Part shown: piece after piece, positions 4,888 to 5,016 of the stretch | How positions within the stretch are numbered: position 1 is the first letter of the stretch | Layout of the letters: each line of letters begins with the position of its first letter | Origin: Alphaproteobacteria bacterium | GTDB taxonomy: Bacteria; Pseudomonadota; Alphaproteobacteria; DSM-16000; Inquilinaceae | Assembly (NCBI GenBank): GCA_029263555.1 | Contig: JAJUFW010000255.1 | Location: 1-5,016, forward strand | Direction of reading: 5' to 3' | DNA: 5,016 bases | The notes under the pieces: generated by a model | Told to the model about the DNA's origin: nothing | Databases searched by the model: none | What the model saw: only the letters and a program-made list of their open reading frames with translations | Translations under genes and position numbers: made by a program

Positions 4888-5016
4888 TCAGTCGTCCCGG
4901 TGAGTGCGCTCCAGCCTCTCGTGACGCTCCTGAGCCTCCAGGCTCAGCGTTGCGATCGGCCGGGCTTCCAAGCGCCGGATCGAGATAGGCTCACCGGTTT
5001 CTTCGCAATAGCCGTA
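4888..5016 (-). CDS. dksA: RNA polymerase-binding transcription factor DksA, C-terminal part (start outside window)
   Basis: DksA binds the secondary channel of RNA polymerase and, with ppGpp, adjusts transcription of rRNA, biosynthetic and, in some bacteria, flagellar genes. The visible 42 residues read YGYCEETGEPISIRRLEARP and then IATLSLEAQERHERLERTHRDD, ending at TGA (complement of 4888-4890). This aligns without gaps to the zinc-finger and terminal helix of E. coli DksA (YCESCGVEIGIRRLEARP and on). Of the four zinc cysteines only the first is kept: CxxC is CEET and the second pair CIDC is SLEA. This loss is, as I recall, typical of alphaproteobacterial DksA, so it is not a sign of decay. 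The frame is open to the window edge. The catalytic coiled-coil tip with its Asp residues lies outside, so only about the last third of a usual protein (140-150 residues) is seen. The gene runs against the small membrane gene and has its own terminator. Confidence 0.93.
   Translation of the reverse strand, partial: YGYCEETGEPISIRRLEARPIATLSLEAQERHERLERTHRDD

Overview
This GC-rich window (coding regions with strong G/C third positions) most likely comes from the chromosome of an alphaproteobacterium, probably Rhodospirillales-like. The evidence is the sequence type of the flagellar rod and ring proteins, a CtrA-like TTAA-N7-GTAA element upstream of flgH, and a DksA C-terminus of the alphaproteobacterial kind with only one of the four zinc-finger cysteines. 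The genus assignment is inference.

Bases 1-3024 hold the distal part of a flagellar basal-body operon on the + strand. In order they are the 3' end of flgF (proximal rod), complete flgG (distal rod), flgA (periplasmic P-ring chaperone) and flgH (outer-membrane L-ring lipoprotein). flgF and flgG are 13 bp apart, flgG and flgA 47 bp, and flgA and flgH 164 bp. The last gap is long enough for its own control elements. It holds a small dyad, the CtrA-like site and a 19-codon upstream reading frame that begins MTAP, as FlgH does, and ends on the flgH Shine-Dalgarno. The genes act together to build the rod and the bushings through which it crosses the cell wall and outer membrane. The P-ring gene flgI does not follow flgH here.

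Bases 3025-3226 are a non-coding spacer with GC-rich hairpins and one AT-rich patch. Bases 3227-4760 carry three + strand genes with no obvious flagellar role: a 288-residue protein with an N-terminal helix-turn-helix and a long coiled coil, a 60-residue two-helix membrane protein of the PLDc_N (phospholipase D N-terminal-like) family, and a 93-residue glycine-rich membrane protein I do not recognise. A perfect 7-bp inverted repeat in the leader of the PLDc_N gene could cover its ribosome binding site.

Bases 4845-5016 hold the convergent 3' end of dksA on the - strand, encoding the RNA-polymerase secondary-channel regulator, and its strong intrinsic terminator. I see no mobile element, CRISPR array, tRNA or rRNA. 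The window is mainly ordinary flagellar housekeeping. The less ordinary parts are the coiled-coil DNA-binding candidate, the small membrane genes and the flgH and PLDc_N leaders. I found no clear evidence of a new multi-gene system.
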